In this document: one piece after another, positions 53,508 to 60,765 of the stretch | Numbering within the stretch: position 1 is the first letter of the stretch | Layout of the letters: each line of letters begins with the position of its first letter | Assembly: GCF_036347135.1 (NCBI RefSeq) | Contig: NZ_CP108938.1 | Coordinates: forward strand, 2,108,001 to 2,172,000 | Direction: 5' to 3' | DNA length: 64,000 bases | Source of the DNA: Streptomyces sp. NBC_00775 | GTDB taxonomy: Bacteria > Actinomycetota > Actinomycetes > Streptomycetales > Streptomycetaceae | The notes under the pieces: generated by a model | Database searches by the model: none | What the model was told of the DNA's origin: nothing | Seen by the model: only the letters and a program-made list of their open reading frames with translations | Position numbers and translations under genes: made by a program

Positions 53508-53743
53508 CCGATGCCGCGAGCTCGGCGGTGACGCGTGAGTCGAGGAGACTCGGCCGCTACGACGAGGCCCGCGGCAATCGCCAGAGCGCCTGCACCGGCA
53601 GCTACACCGTCACCGGCAACCACCTCGACTACGTCGACGACACCGGCTTCACCGCCACCGGCGACATCCGCGACGGCGTTCTCTTCCACGAGCACCTGGT
53701 GCTCTACCGCGGAGACGATGAGCGCGCCCGACAGGGGACCTGA
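53504..53743 (+). pseudogene. Truncated Atu4866-domain protein
   Basis: An 80-codon frame beginning at a GTG that overlaps the araD stop. From residue 17 it reads GRYDEARGNRQSACTGSYTV and then YVDDTGFTATGDIRDGVLFHE, which matches the C-terminal two thirds of the small Atu4866/AgaH-type domain. The expected N-terminal strand with its Y-V-G-M-W element is missing and is replaced by an unrelated Ser/Arg-rich stretch. It is therefore most likely a decayed remnant, although the overlap with araD would still allow translation. Confidence 0.6.
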
Positions 53744-53826
53744 CCAGCACCAAAGTCATGATTTTGATCAGGTCGTTCCATGCCCTCGTCCTACGAGCGA
53801 GGGCAGCTGGTCGTATGCGGTTACCT

Positions 53827-54942
53827 TCAGCCCGGTTGGAAGAACGCGAGCATTTTCCGGCCGGCGTCCGGCGACGCCAGGATTTCCTGGATGTACGCGG
53901 ACTGCCGGCCGGCGGCGCTGGTGCGTGGGAACATCTCGCGTTCGTATTCTTTGACGGCGGCGGGAAAGTCGTCCGGGTGCGCGGCCAGCGCGAGGCCGAG
54001 CAGGGAGCCGTCGAGCAGCGCCATGTTGGCGCCCTGCCCCACCGGCGGCATCAGGTGCGCGGCATCGCCGAGCAGCGTGACGTCTGGCGTCGACGGCCAG
54101 GTCAGGCCGACCGGGAGAGTGGTGATCGACCGCGGCAGGACTGTGTCGTCGCAGGCTGCGATCAGTGCGGTGAACCGTGAGTCCCAGCCGGTGAACAGGT
54201 CGATCAGCCGCACCCGGGCGACGGCAGGGTCGCCGAACGGGATCCCACTGGTCGCGAACCAGTCCTCGGCGGTGTCGTAGAAGCTGAGGTAGATGCGTAC
54301 GCGGCTGTCGCCGTTGCGCTGCGCCGACAGGGACTGTCCGTTGCCGAGCACCCAGTAGTTGCCGCGCCCAACCATCGCCGCGAGGTCGGGGTGGGTGCGG
54401 TCGATGTCGGGAATACCGAGCTCAACGACGTTTTGGCCGGTGTGCGCCGGTCGGGCGTCGGTGAGCAGCGCGCGGACCCGGGAGTCCGCGCCGTCGGCGC
54501 CGACCAGCAGGTCGTACGTCGCGCTGCTGCCGTCGGCGAAGTACAGCAGGCCGTTGTCGGCGGATTCGACCGCGTGTCCCCAGCGCACCGCGTGTTCGGG
54601 GAGAGAGTCCAACAGCAGGTTGCGCAGATCGGCACGGTCGACCTCGGGTCGCTCTAGCGGGGCGTCGTCGGGCGTGTCCTCCCGCAGCAGCAGGGTGCCG
54701 TCCGGCTCGAGAAGTCGCAGGTCCTGGCCTTCACGACGGGCAATCGTGTGGAACTCGTCGATCAGGCCCGCCTCGCGCAACGCCCGCTGCCCGGTCCCGG
54801 AGTGCAGATCAAGCATGCCGCCCTGACCGCGCGCGCCGCGCGACGATTCCCGTTCGTACACGACGGCGTCGATGCCGTTCACGTGCAGCACACGGGCAAG
54901 GGCCAGGCCGCCCAAGCCGGCTCCGACGATGGTGATGGTCAT
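53827..54942 (-). CDS. FAD-dependent monooxygenase (TetX-like group)
   Basis: A 371-residue group A flavin monooxygenase. It starts with the dinucleotide-binding motif TITIVGAGLGGLALARVL, has the middle signature DLLVGADGADSRVR, and the FAD-ribityl motif LLGDAAHLMPPVGQGANMAL near residue 295. A GMLDLHSGTGQRALREAGL segment is shared with TetX-type enzymes, but many relatives act on aromatic or polyketide substrates, so drug inactivation must not be assumed. GGAGG precedes the ATG. It is read in the same direction as the Clp_N gene upstream. Confidence 0.88.
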   Translation of the reverse strand: MTITIVGAGLGGLALARVLHVNGIDAVVYERESSRGARGQGGMLDLHSGTGQRALREAGLIDEFHTIARREGQDLRLLEPDGTLLLREDTPDDAPLERPEVDRADLRNLLLDSLPEHAVRWGHAVESADNGLLYFADGSSATYDLLVGADGADSRVRALLTDARPAHTGQNVVELGIPDIDRTHPDLAAMVGRGNYWVLGNGQSLSAQRNGDSRVRIYLSFYDTAEDWFATSGIPFGDPAVARVRLIDLFTGWDSRFTALIAACDDTVLPRSITTLPVGLTWPSTPDVTLLGDAAHLMPPVGQGANMALLDGSLLGLALAAHPDDFPAAVKEYEREMFPRTSAAGRQSAYIQEILASPDAGRKMLAFFQPG

Positions 54943-54955
54943 GGTTGCCTCCGAT

Positions 54956-55291
54956 TCACCGAATTGCCTGCTCGCGGAAGATCGGCCCGTGTGCGCGCGG
55001 GCCACCATCGGCGGGGCGCCGCACGCGATCCCGGACTCGCCGATCACCTCGGCCGGGAATGTGGCCGGCCGGCCCGCCTCGGCCGCCTCGGCGAGGCGCG
55101 ACCACCAGCGCGTGCCGGCCGGCGGCGACGGCCTGCCGGGCGCCGCGCCGCGCCTCGGTGGGCGCGGCTAACGCGCCTGTGTACGACGCCCTGGTCGCCG
55201 GCGAGAACGGCGCCGGCGCGTCGTCGCTCACCATGCCCTCGTCCTCGCCTGTCCCAACGACCGGTTCCGGCGCGCTGATCAGCCGGTTCAC
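54956..55291 (-). CDS. Possible small ORF coupled to the Clp_N gene
   Basis: A 111-codon frame in the 345-bp stretch between the monooxygenase and Clp_N genes. It begins at a GTG overlapping the Clp_N stop as GTGA, which favours translation. The predicted protein is Ala/Arg/Gly-rich, without recognised domain; the first 45 residues are acidic and more protein-like than the rest. It could be a real gene, a decayed one, or chance in GC-rich DNA. Nothing else is visible in this stretch. Confidence 0.3.
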   Translation of the reverse strand: MNRLISAPEPVVGTGEDEGMVSDDAPAPFSPATRASYTGALAAPTEARRGARQAVAAGRHALVVAPRRGGRGGPAGHIPGRGDRRVRDRVRRPADGGPRAHGPIFREQAIR

Positions 55292-56259
55292 CGACGGAGC
55301 CGGGGCGCGAGGACCGTGCGCACGACGTTGGCCACGTTGCTCGCGGCGGATCCGTCCTCTTCTCCGGGTTCCGGTTCCAGCACACGCTGGATCTGCAGCA
55401 GCAGCTGGTTGGTCGACTGCCAGAGCGGGACGAACATGCCGGCCACCGGCCCGACGCCCTGGATCGGGCCGTTGGACAGCTCGGTGACCTTCTGGGCGAT
55501 CGTGACCGTTGTCGGGTCCCGCAGGATCACGTGCACCTCATCGTCGACCAGCCGGATCTCCATCTTGCGCGCGGCGGCCTCCTCCGGGTTCGCGTCCGTG
55601 GTCGTCTCCGGATCCAGTTCGTCGATCTTGGCGGCGACCGCGTCCGGGTCGACGCCGAGTTCGCGCAGCACCTTGGCCGCCATGCTGTTCTCCGCCCGCA
55701 GCATCGCCTCAAGCAGGTGATGGCTGCCGACCGGTGCGCCACCGGCCAGCGCTCTGGCGGCGGACACGGTGTCCTCGGTGGCGGATGTGCCGGCCGGCCA
55801 CGGGCCGGCCGCGACGTCCTGCGATCCCTCCGATGACGCCAGCACCGCGGCACGGATCTTGCTGATCGGACTGATCCGCTCGGCAAGTACCTTCGCGCCG
55901 ACGCCCTCACCTTCACTGACCAGGGCAAGCAGGATGTGTTCCGTACCGATGTAGGTGTGGTGCAGCTGCTGCGCCTCGCGCAGGGCGAGGTCCAGCGTCT
56001 TCTTCGCGCGCGGCGCGAACGGGATATGGCCGCTCAGCTCCTGCGTGCCGGGCTGGACCACCGCGGCGATATCGACCTGCGCCGTCTCCTTGTCGTACCC
56101 GAGCTGGTGCAGAACCTTCGCCGCCATGCTGTTCGGCGCGTCGAGCAGCCCCAACAGGATGTGCTCCGTGCCGATGTAGTCGTGCTTGAGCAGCCTCGCC
56201 TCCTCCTGAGCCGTGACGACCACCCTGCGGGCTTCCACCGTGAACCTTTCAAAAGTCAT
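55288..56259 (-). CDS. Orphan Clp_N-domain protein without ATPase
   Basis: A 323-residue cytoplasmic protein built from Clp N-terminal repeats. ARLLKHDYIGTEHILLGLLD and LHHTYIGTEHILLALV are two clear copies, and SHHLLEAMLRAENSMAAKVL looks like a third half-repeat; ClpA/B/C have two and then AAA modules, which are absent here. The C-terminal 110 residues (DEVHVILRDPTTVTIAQKVTEL onward) are a domain I do not recognise, ending in a helix rich in Arg. It may act as an adaptor or substrate-binding factor for a Clp chaperone. Divergent from a MerR-like gene. Confidence 0.8.
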   Translation of the reverse strand: MTFERFTVEARRVVVTAQEEARLLKHDYIGTEHILLGLLDAPNSMAAKVLHQLGYDKETAQVDIAAVVQPGTQELSGHIPFAPRAKKTLDLALREAQQLHHTYIGTEHILLALVSEGEGVGAKVLAERISPISKIRAAVLASSEGSQDVAAGPWPAGTSATEDTVSAARALAGGAPVGSHHLLEAMLRAENSMAAKVLRELGVDPDAVAAKIDELDPETTTDANPEEAAARKMEIRLVDDEVHVILRDPTTVTIAQKVTELSNGPIQGVGPVAGMFVPLWQSTNQLLLQIQRVLEPEPGEEDGSAASNVANVVRTVLAPRLRR

Positions 56260-56264
56260 GGTTC

Positions 56265-56280
56265 CATGGTCTCAACCATG
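56265..56280. promoter_or_regulatory. Inverted repeat CATGGT-N4-ACCATG in the Clp_N/MerR-like gap
   Basis: A perfect 6-bp inverted repeat lies in the 68-bp divergent gap, just 5 bp before the Clp_N start, and abuts TTGACA on the minus strand (56284-56279). It is the natural candidate operator for the small regulator encoded next to it. Confidence 0.5.
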
Positions 56281-56327
56281 TCAATACACTGTTATTGATA
56301 GGGTCACCGCGGTGAAGGGAGGGTGTG

Positions 56328-56696
56328 ATGGAGACACCGTCGGACTGGGAGGACCGGCTCGCGCGCTGGCAGAACGAGCTGGAGCTGTTCGAGCGGCTGG
56401 ACGAGACACCCTGGGTCACGCTGGCCAAGGCGGAGGCCGAGACCGGCGTTTCCCGCTCGGCCCTGCGGTCCTGGTACCGCAATGGCGAGATCCGGTCCCG
56501 GCTCGTGGACGGCCCGAACGGGCCGCAGCGCCTGGTCCAGCTGGACGCGGTGATCGAGCGCGCCGCCGCGTCACCGCGCATTCAGCGCAGGGCGGAACGG
56601 GAAGTCAGTCTGGAAGCCCAGGTCACCCTGCTTCGGCACCGGGTCGACCAGCTTGAGCTGCGGCTGGCCGCGCTGGAGCGGAAGGACAACCGGTGA
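56328..56696 (+). CDS. Small MerR-like HTH protein with C-terminal coiled coil
   Basis: A 122-residue protein. Residues 30-70 (VTLAKAEAETGVSRSALRSWYR with the wing NGEIRSRLVDGPNGPQRLV) look like a MerR/excisionase winged helix. The C-terminus from about 80 has heptad-like Leu spacing (EAQVTLLRHRVDQLELRLAAL), a short dimerising coiled coil. The start ATG is four bases behind GGGAGG, GTG three bases earlier is the alternative. It is probably the regulator of the divergent Clp_N gene. Confidence 0.75.
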   Translation: METPSDWEDRLARWQNELELFERLDETPWVTLAKAEAETGVSRSALRSWYRNGEIRSRLVDGPNGPQRLVQLDAVIERAAASPRIQRRAEREVSLEAQVTLLRHRVDQLELRLAALERKDNR

Positions 56697-56809
56697 AGCG
56701 TCGAAGTGACCCGCACCCATGCCGTGCGCATCCGGCCATCTCTGGAGTTTGACGTGATCGCCGTGAGAGCCACTGGCGTGCGGCGACCACCCCCTTTGGC
56801 GGTGCTCTT

Positions 56810-56830
56810 CGCCCCCGGCCTCAGGGGGCG
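56810..56830 (+). terminator. Hairpin CGCCCCC after the MerR-like gene
   Basis: A 7-bp GC stem with a seven-base loop in the 241-bp gap before the DUF3562 gene. A further inverted repeat, GCGAGGGATC and GATCCTCTCGC-like, overlaps a BamHI-type centre near 56868. No confident promoter was recognised. Confidence 0.5.
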
Positions 56831-56937
56831 ATCTTGTCCAGGCAAGCAGACAATGAGCGCGAGGGATCCTCTCGCGGCTGAGACGGGATGTGTGGCTCTG
56901 CGGTCCGGAGGTCGTGGGAGATGGGATCAGGGCGGCC

Positions 56938-57294
56938 ATGACGGTGGAAGAGCAGATTCCTGAAGTCGGCGCATGCCTTCCCGTCGAGGGCTTGAGTCTC
57001 CACCCCGCGACGGTGGAGCGCGTCGGTCCCGCAGAGCCGCCGGACCTCCCGTCACCCGGCTCGCAGGACGAACTCGCATCCACCCGGAACATGGTGGCGC
57101 GGCTGAGGGCGGCCTACCCCTCGGTCGACGCGGTCACCGTCGAGGCGACCGTCAGGGCCGCGTACGACGCGTTCCACCAGGCCAGGGTCAGGGCCTACGT
57201 GCCGATCCTGGCCGAACGCCGGTCCCGGAGGGTTCTCCGTGCCGCCTGCCGCACCGCTCCCGGTCAGGCCATCGACGACAGGGCGGCCCCCTGA
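56938..57294 (+). CDS. DUF3562-like three-helix-bundle protein
   Basis: A 118-residue protein whose C-terminal half (MVARLRAAYPSVDAVTVEAT then VRAAYDAFHQARVRAYVPIL and AERRSRRVLR) matches the three-helix bundle dimerisation domain often seen in actinobacterial stress loci. The N-terminal 55 residues are Pro/Glu-rich and probably disordered. The ATG has only a weak upstream AGGG. It is followed after 38 bp by a polyphosphate kinase gene, so it may belong to the same unit. Confidence 0.7.
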   Translation: MTVEEQIPEVGACLPVEGLSLHPATVERVGPAEPPDLPSPGSQDELASTRNMVARLRAAYPSVDAVTVEATVRAAYDAFHQARVRAYVPILAERRSRRVLRAACRTAPGQAIDDRAAP

Positions 57295-57332
57295 CGCGCC
57301 GTGCTCACCCCGGACCAGCGAAGGACTGATAG

Positions 57333-58334
57333 GTGATGTCGGACGAGAGAGCCGAACGCATCGCGGAATTCATCGGGCCGCTACGGGTGAAACCGGGGTC
57401 GAAGGTGCGCCTGGAGCGGGACTTCGATCCTCGCTACAAGGCCGGTCTGAAGAAGCGGGAGGGGATCGAGCTGCTGCGGACCGGGGTGTCGTTGCTGGCC
57501 GAGTACCAGGAGCGGCTGGCCGCCCAGGACACGTACGGGGTACTGCTCTGTCTCCAGGCACTCGACGCCGGAGGCAAGGACGGGACGATCCGCCACGTCA
57601 TGAGCGGCGTCAATCCCCAGGGCGTACGGGTCAGCAGCTTCAAGGTGCCCTCCGCCGAGGAACTCGACCACGACTATCTGTGGCGCTACGGCCGGCGGCT
57701 GCCCACACGCGGCGAGATCGCCATCTTCAATCGCTCGCACTACGAGGAGGTTCTCGTCGTACGAGTGCACCCCGAGACCCTTGCCCGGCAGAAGCTGCCG
57801 GAGAACGCGGGTGGGCGGGGCCTGTGGGACCGGCGCTACCAGGAGATCAACCACTGGGAGCGCTACCTCACGGACAACGGGTTCAAGGTGGTGAAGATCT
57901 TCCTGAACCTGTCCAAGGAGGAGCAGCGCACCCGCTTCCTGAAGCGGATCGACCTGCCGGAGAAGAACTGGAAGTTCTCCGCGGCCGACGTCCGGGAGCG
58001 GCGCCGGTGGGACGACTACCAGCACGCGTTCTCCGAAATGCTGTCGGCCACGAGTACGAAGTGGGCGCCGTGGTACGTCGTACCGGCGGACCGGAAGTGG
58101 TTCGCGCGGCTCTGCGCGGGGGCGATCCTCGCGCACACCCTGATGGACATCGATCCTCAGTACCCCGACGTGGGGGAAGAGGCGCGGAAGGACCTGCTCG
58201 TCACCAAACGGGACCTGGAGCGGGAGGCCCCTTCCGGGGCGCCGGCCGATCCGTACGCCGACCGGCATCCGTCGGCCACGCGGGCCACGGGGCGGAGAGA
58301 CCGGCCGAAGAAGAAGAAGAAGAAGCGCGGCTAG
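57333..58334 (+). CDS. Polyphosphate kinase 2 family protein with poly-Lys tail
   Basis: A 333-residue PPK2-type enzyme that transfers phosphate between polyphosphate and nucleotides. Walker A is QALDAGGKDG near residue 80, followed by SGVNPQGVRVSSFKVPSAEE, the Walker B-like FNRSHYEEVLVVRVHP, the lid region FLNLSKEEQRTRFLKRID, and KWAPWYVVPADRKWFAR. These fit class I PPK2. The C-terminus carries an extra basic tail with six consecutive Lys encoded by six AAG codons, which could bind polyphosphate. AAGGA lies seven bases before GTG; an ATG follows immediately. Confidence 0.92.
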   Translation: MMSDERAERIAEFIGPLRVKPGSKVRLERDFDPRYKAGLKKREGIELLRTGVSLLAEYQERLAAQDTYGVLLCLQALDAGGKDGTIRHVMSGVNPQGVRVSSFKVPSAEELDHDYLWRYGRRLPTRGEIAIFNRSHYEEVLVVRVHPETLARQKLPENAGGRGLWDRRYQEINHWERYLTDNGFKVVKIFLNLSKEEQRTRFLKRIDLPEKNWKFSAADVRERRRWDDYQHAFSEMLSATSTKWAPWYVVPADRKWFARLCAGAILAHTLMDIDPQYPDVGEEARKDLLVTKRDLEREAPSGAPADPYADRHPSATRATGRRDRPKKKKKKRG

Positions 58335-58403
58335 CCAGGACCTGTCGGAGCGGCGCGCGGCCGGCCCCGGACGCATCCGCGGCCACGGATCGGAGACTGA
58401 ACG

Positions 58404-58796
58404 ATGACGGTGCGTTCGCATTCCGTGGGAGAACCGCCTCGGGCTTCGGGGGACGACTGGTACACGCGCGCTCCCGAGGAGGTCGTGGCGGCGTTCGGCG
58501 TCGATCCGGCGTTCACCGCCTTCGCCCTCTGTCTGATCGTGGCCGCGTTCGAGTGCCGCAGCGAGACGGATTCGGTGCTGACGACGTCCACCTTCGACAG
58601 CAGGCAGATGAACTGGGTGGCACTGGCCCAGTTCGTGCTCGCGGTGCTGGTGACCCAGCTGGACGGCTTCCGCCGCATCCTCGGGACGACCCGGATCGAC
58701 GCGCGGCAGTTCGGCTGGGCACTGCTGGCCGCCCTCGCACTTCTGCTCCTGTGGGAACTGGGCAAGCTCCTGGCCCGCCGGGCGAGAGGCACCTGA
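58404..58796 (+). pseudogene. Internally deleted P-type cation ATPase, N- and C-terminal ends fused
   Basis: A 130-residue frame with a good ribosome site (GGAG). Residues 18-35 (DDWYTRAPEEVVAAFGVDP) look like the start of a cation-transporting P-type ATPase. From residue 36 the sequence jumps to the C-terminal membrane region of such pumps: AFTAFALCLIVAAFECRSET, the FRRILGTTRIDARQFGW loop, and the last helix LLLWELGKLLARR. Everything between, including the phosphorylated Asp motif and ATP site (roughly 700 residues), is absent, while the frame stays open. It is either a relic or a small membrane protein that survives on its own. Confidence 0.6.
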
Positions 58797-58815
58797 TGCG
58801 AAGGAAGGTCGGCCG

Positions 58816-60651
58816 GTGACCACCCAGCACACCAGCCACGGGCTTCTCTCCCGGTTGCGGGCCGTTCCCGGGATCCGGGCGGTGTCGTCCTACCGGCGCG
58901 AGTGGCTGGTCAAGGACCTGGTCGCGGGAGTCGTCCTGACCACGCTGCTGGTGCCGCAGGGCATGGCGTACGCCGAGTTGGCGGGTCTGCCGACCATCAC
59001 CGGCCTGTACACGACGGTTCTCTGCCTGCTCGGATACGCGGTGTGCGGGCCGTCCCGGATCCTGGTGCTGGGCCCGGATTCCTCGCTGGGGCCGATGATC
59101 GCCGCCACCGTGCTGCCCCTGGTGGCGGCCGACGGGGATCCCGACCGGGCTGTCGCGCTGGCGTCGATGCTCGCGCTCATGGTGGCGGCCATCATGATCC
59201 TGGCCTCGGTGGCGAAGCTCGGGTTCATCGCCGATCTGATCTCCAAACCGACGATGATCGGCTACATGAACGGCCTGGCCCTGACCATTCTGATCGGTCA
59301 GCTCCCCAAGCTGCTCGGCTTCAAGGTCGAGGCGGACAACCTGATCGGCGAGTGCGTCGGCTTCGTACAGAAACTCGCCGACGGCGCGGTGGTGCCGGCC
59401 GCCGCAGCGGTCGGCTGCTGCGGGATCGTCCTGATCCTGGTCCTGCAGCGTTTTCTGCCGAAGGTCCCCGCGGTGCTGGCGATGGTGGTCCTGGCGATCG
59501 CCGCGGCCACCGTCTTCGACCTGGGCGAGCACGGCGTCAGCCTGGTCGGAGAACTGCCCAAGGGCTTCCCGCCGTTCACGATCCCCGACGTCCGGCTCGC
59601 CGACCTCGCATCGTTGTTGGGCGGTGCGCTGGGCATCGCCCTGGTGTCTTTGGCCGACACGATCTCCAACGCGTCGGCCTTCGCGGCCCGCGCGGGGCAG
59701 GAGGTTCGCGGCAACCAGGAGATGGCGGGCGTCGGTGTCGCGAATCTGGCGGCCGGTCTCTTCCAGGGCTTCCCCGTCAGCACGAGCGGATCCCGTACGG
59801 CGGTGGCGGAGCGCGCGGGGGCCAGAAGTCAGCTCACCGGGGTCGTCGGAGCGGCGCTCATCGTCCTCATGCTCGTGCTGGCTCCGGGCCTGTTCCGCAA
59901 CCTCCCGCAGCCGGCCCTTGCCGCCGTGGTCATCACCGCGTCACTCTCCCTGGCCGACGTCCCGGGGGCGGTACGGCTGTGGCGGCAGCGCCGGACGGAG
60001 TTCCTGCTGTGCTTCGCGGCCTTCGTCGGCGTGGCCCTGCTCGGCGTACTGCCCGGGATCGCCATCGCCGTGGCCCTGTCCGTCCTCAACGTCTTCCGAC
60101 GCGCGTGGTGGCCGTACGACACCGTGCTGGGGCGGGTGCAGGGCCTGGAGGGCTACCACGACGTCCGCTCCTACCCGCAGGCCGGGCAGCTGCCGGGCCT
60201 GGTGATCTACCGTTTCGACGCCCCGCTCATCTTCGCCAACGCCAAGGCCTTCCGCGACGAGATCAGGCGATTGGCCGGCGCGGACCCGCGGCCGAGCTGG
60301 ATCGTGATCGCGGCGGAGCCCATGACCGACGTGGACACCACCGCCGCCGACGTGCTGGAGGAACTCGACGAGACGCTCAACGCGGACCACATCCACCTCG
60401 TGTTCGCCGAGCTCAAGGACCCCGTGCGGCGCAAGATCGAACGGTATGAGCTCACCCGCACCATCGACCCACGACACTTCTTCCCCACGGTGGAGGCCGC
60501 CGTCGCCGCCTTCCGTCTGCGCACCGGAGCGGAGTGGACGCCCCCGGCCTCCGCCGAACAGCCCGCCCCGCTCGACCGGCCCGCCCAGCTCGACCGGCCC
60601 GACCGGCCTGGTCCCGATGCCGTGACTCCTCCGCCCGCCGACGAGCAGTGA
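58816..60651 (+). CDS. SulP-family anion transporter with STAS domain
   Basis: A 611-residue membrane transporter. The SulP signature LTTLLVPQGMAYAELAGLPTI is near residue 45, the conserved GPDSSLGPMIA follows, and about 12-14 membrane segments run to residue 430 (LADTISNASAFAARAGQEVRGNQEMAGVGVAN is a typical stretch, cited by its position near 278). A STAS domain occupies about 455-560. The last 45 residues are Pro/Asp-rich with repeated L-D-R-P units. Substrate could be sulfate, bicarbonate or another anion. AAGGAAGG precedes GTG; the gene follows the ATPase relic by 19 bp. Confidence 0.9.
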   Translation: MTTQHTSHGLLSRLRAVPGIRAVSSYRREWLVKDLVAGVVLTTLLVPQGMAYAELAGLPTITGLYTTVLCLLGYAVCGPSRILVLGPDSSLGPMIAATVLPLVAADGDPDRAVALASMLALMVAAIMILASVAKLGFIADLISKPTMIGYMNGLALTILIGQLPKLLGFKVEADNLIGECVGFVQKLADGAVVPAAAAVGCCGIVLILVLQRFLPKVPAVLAMVVLAIAAATVFDLGEHGVSLVGELPKGFPPFTIPDVRLADLASLLGGALGIALVSLADTISNASAFAARAGQEVRGNQEMAGVGVANLAAGLFQGFPVSTSGSRTAVAERAGARSQLTGVVGAALIVLMLVLAPGLFRNLPQPALAAVVITASLSLADVPGAVRLWRQRRTEFLLCFAAFVGVALLGVLPGIAIAVALSVLNVFRRAWWPYDTVLGRVQGLEGYHDVRSYPQAGQLPGLVIYRFDAPLIFANAKAFRDEIRRLAGADPRPSWIVIAAEPMTDVDTTAADVLEELDETLNADHIHLVFAELKDPVRRKIERYELTRTIDPRHFFPTVEAAVAAFRLRTGAEWTPPASAEQPAPLDRPAQLDRPDRPGPDAVTPPPADEQ

Positions 60652-60765
60652 CCGCCCTGCGGGTGCGGGAAATCCGGTGGTCCCCCGGCCCCGGAAAACG
60701 GACCCGGACGTCGCCGCACCCGTACCGCACGCCGTAGGTCCGCCGGACCGGCACCAGCCGCTCGC

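Noticed and set aside
53827..54942. Tetracycline resistance gene
   Set aside because: The TetX-like pattern is shared by many flavin monooxygenases with other substrates; only the broad family is supported.
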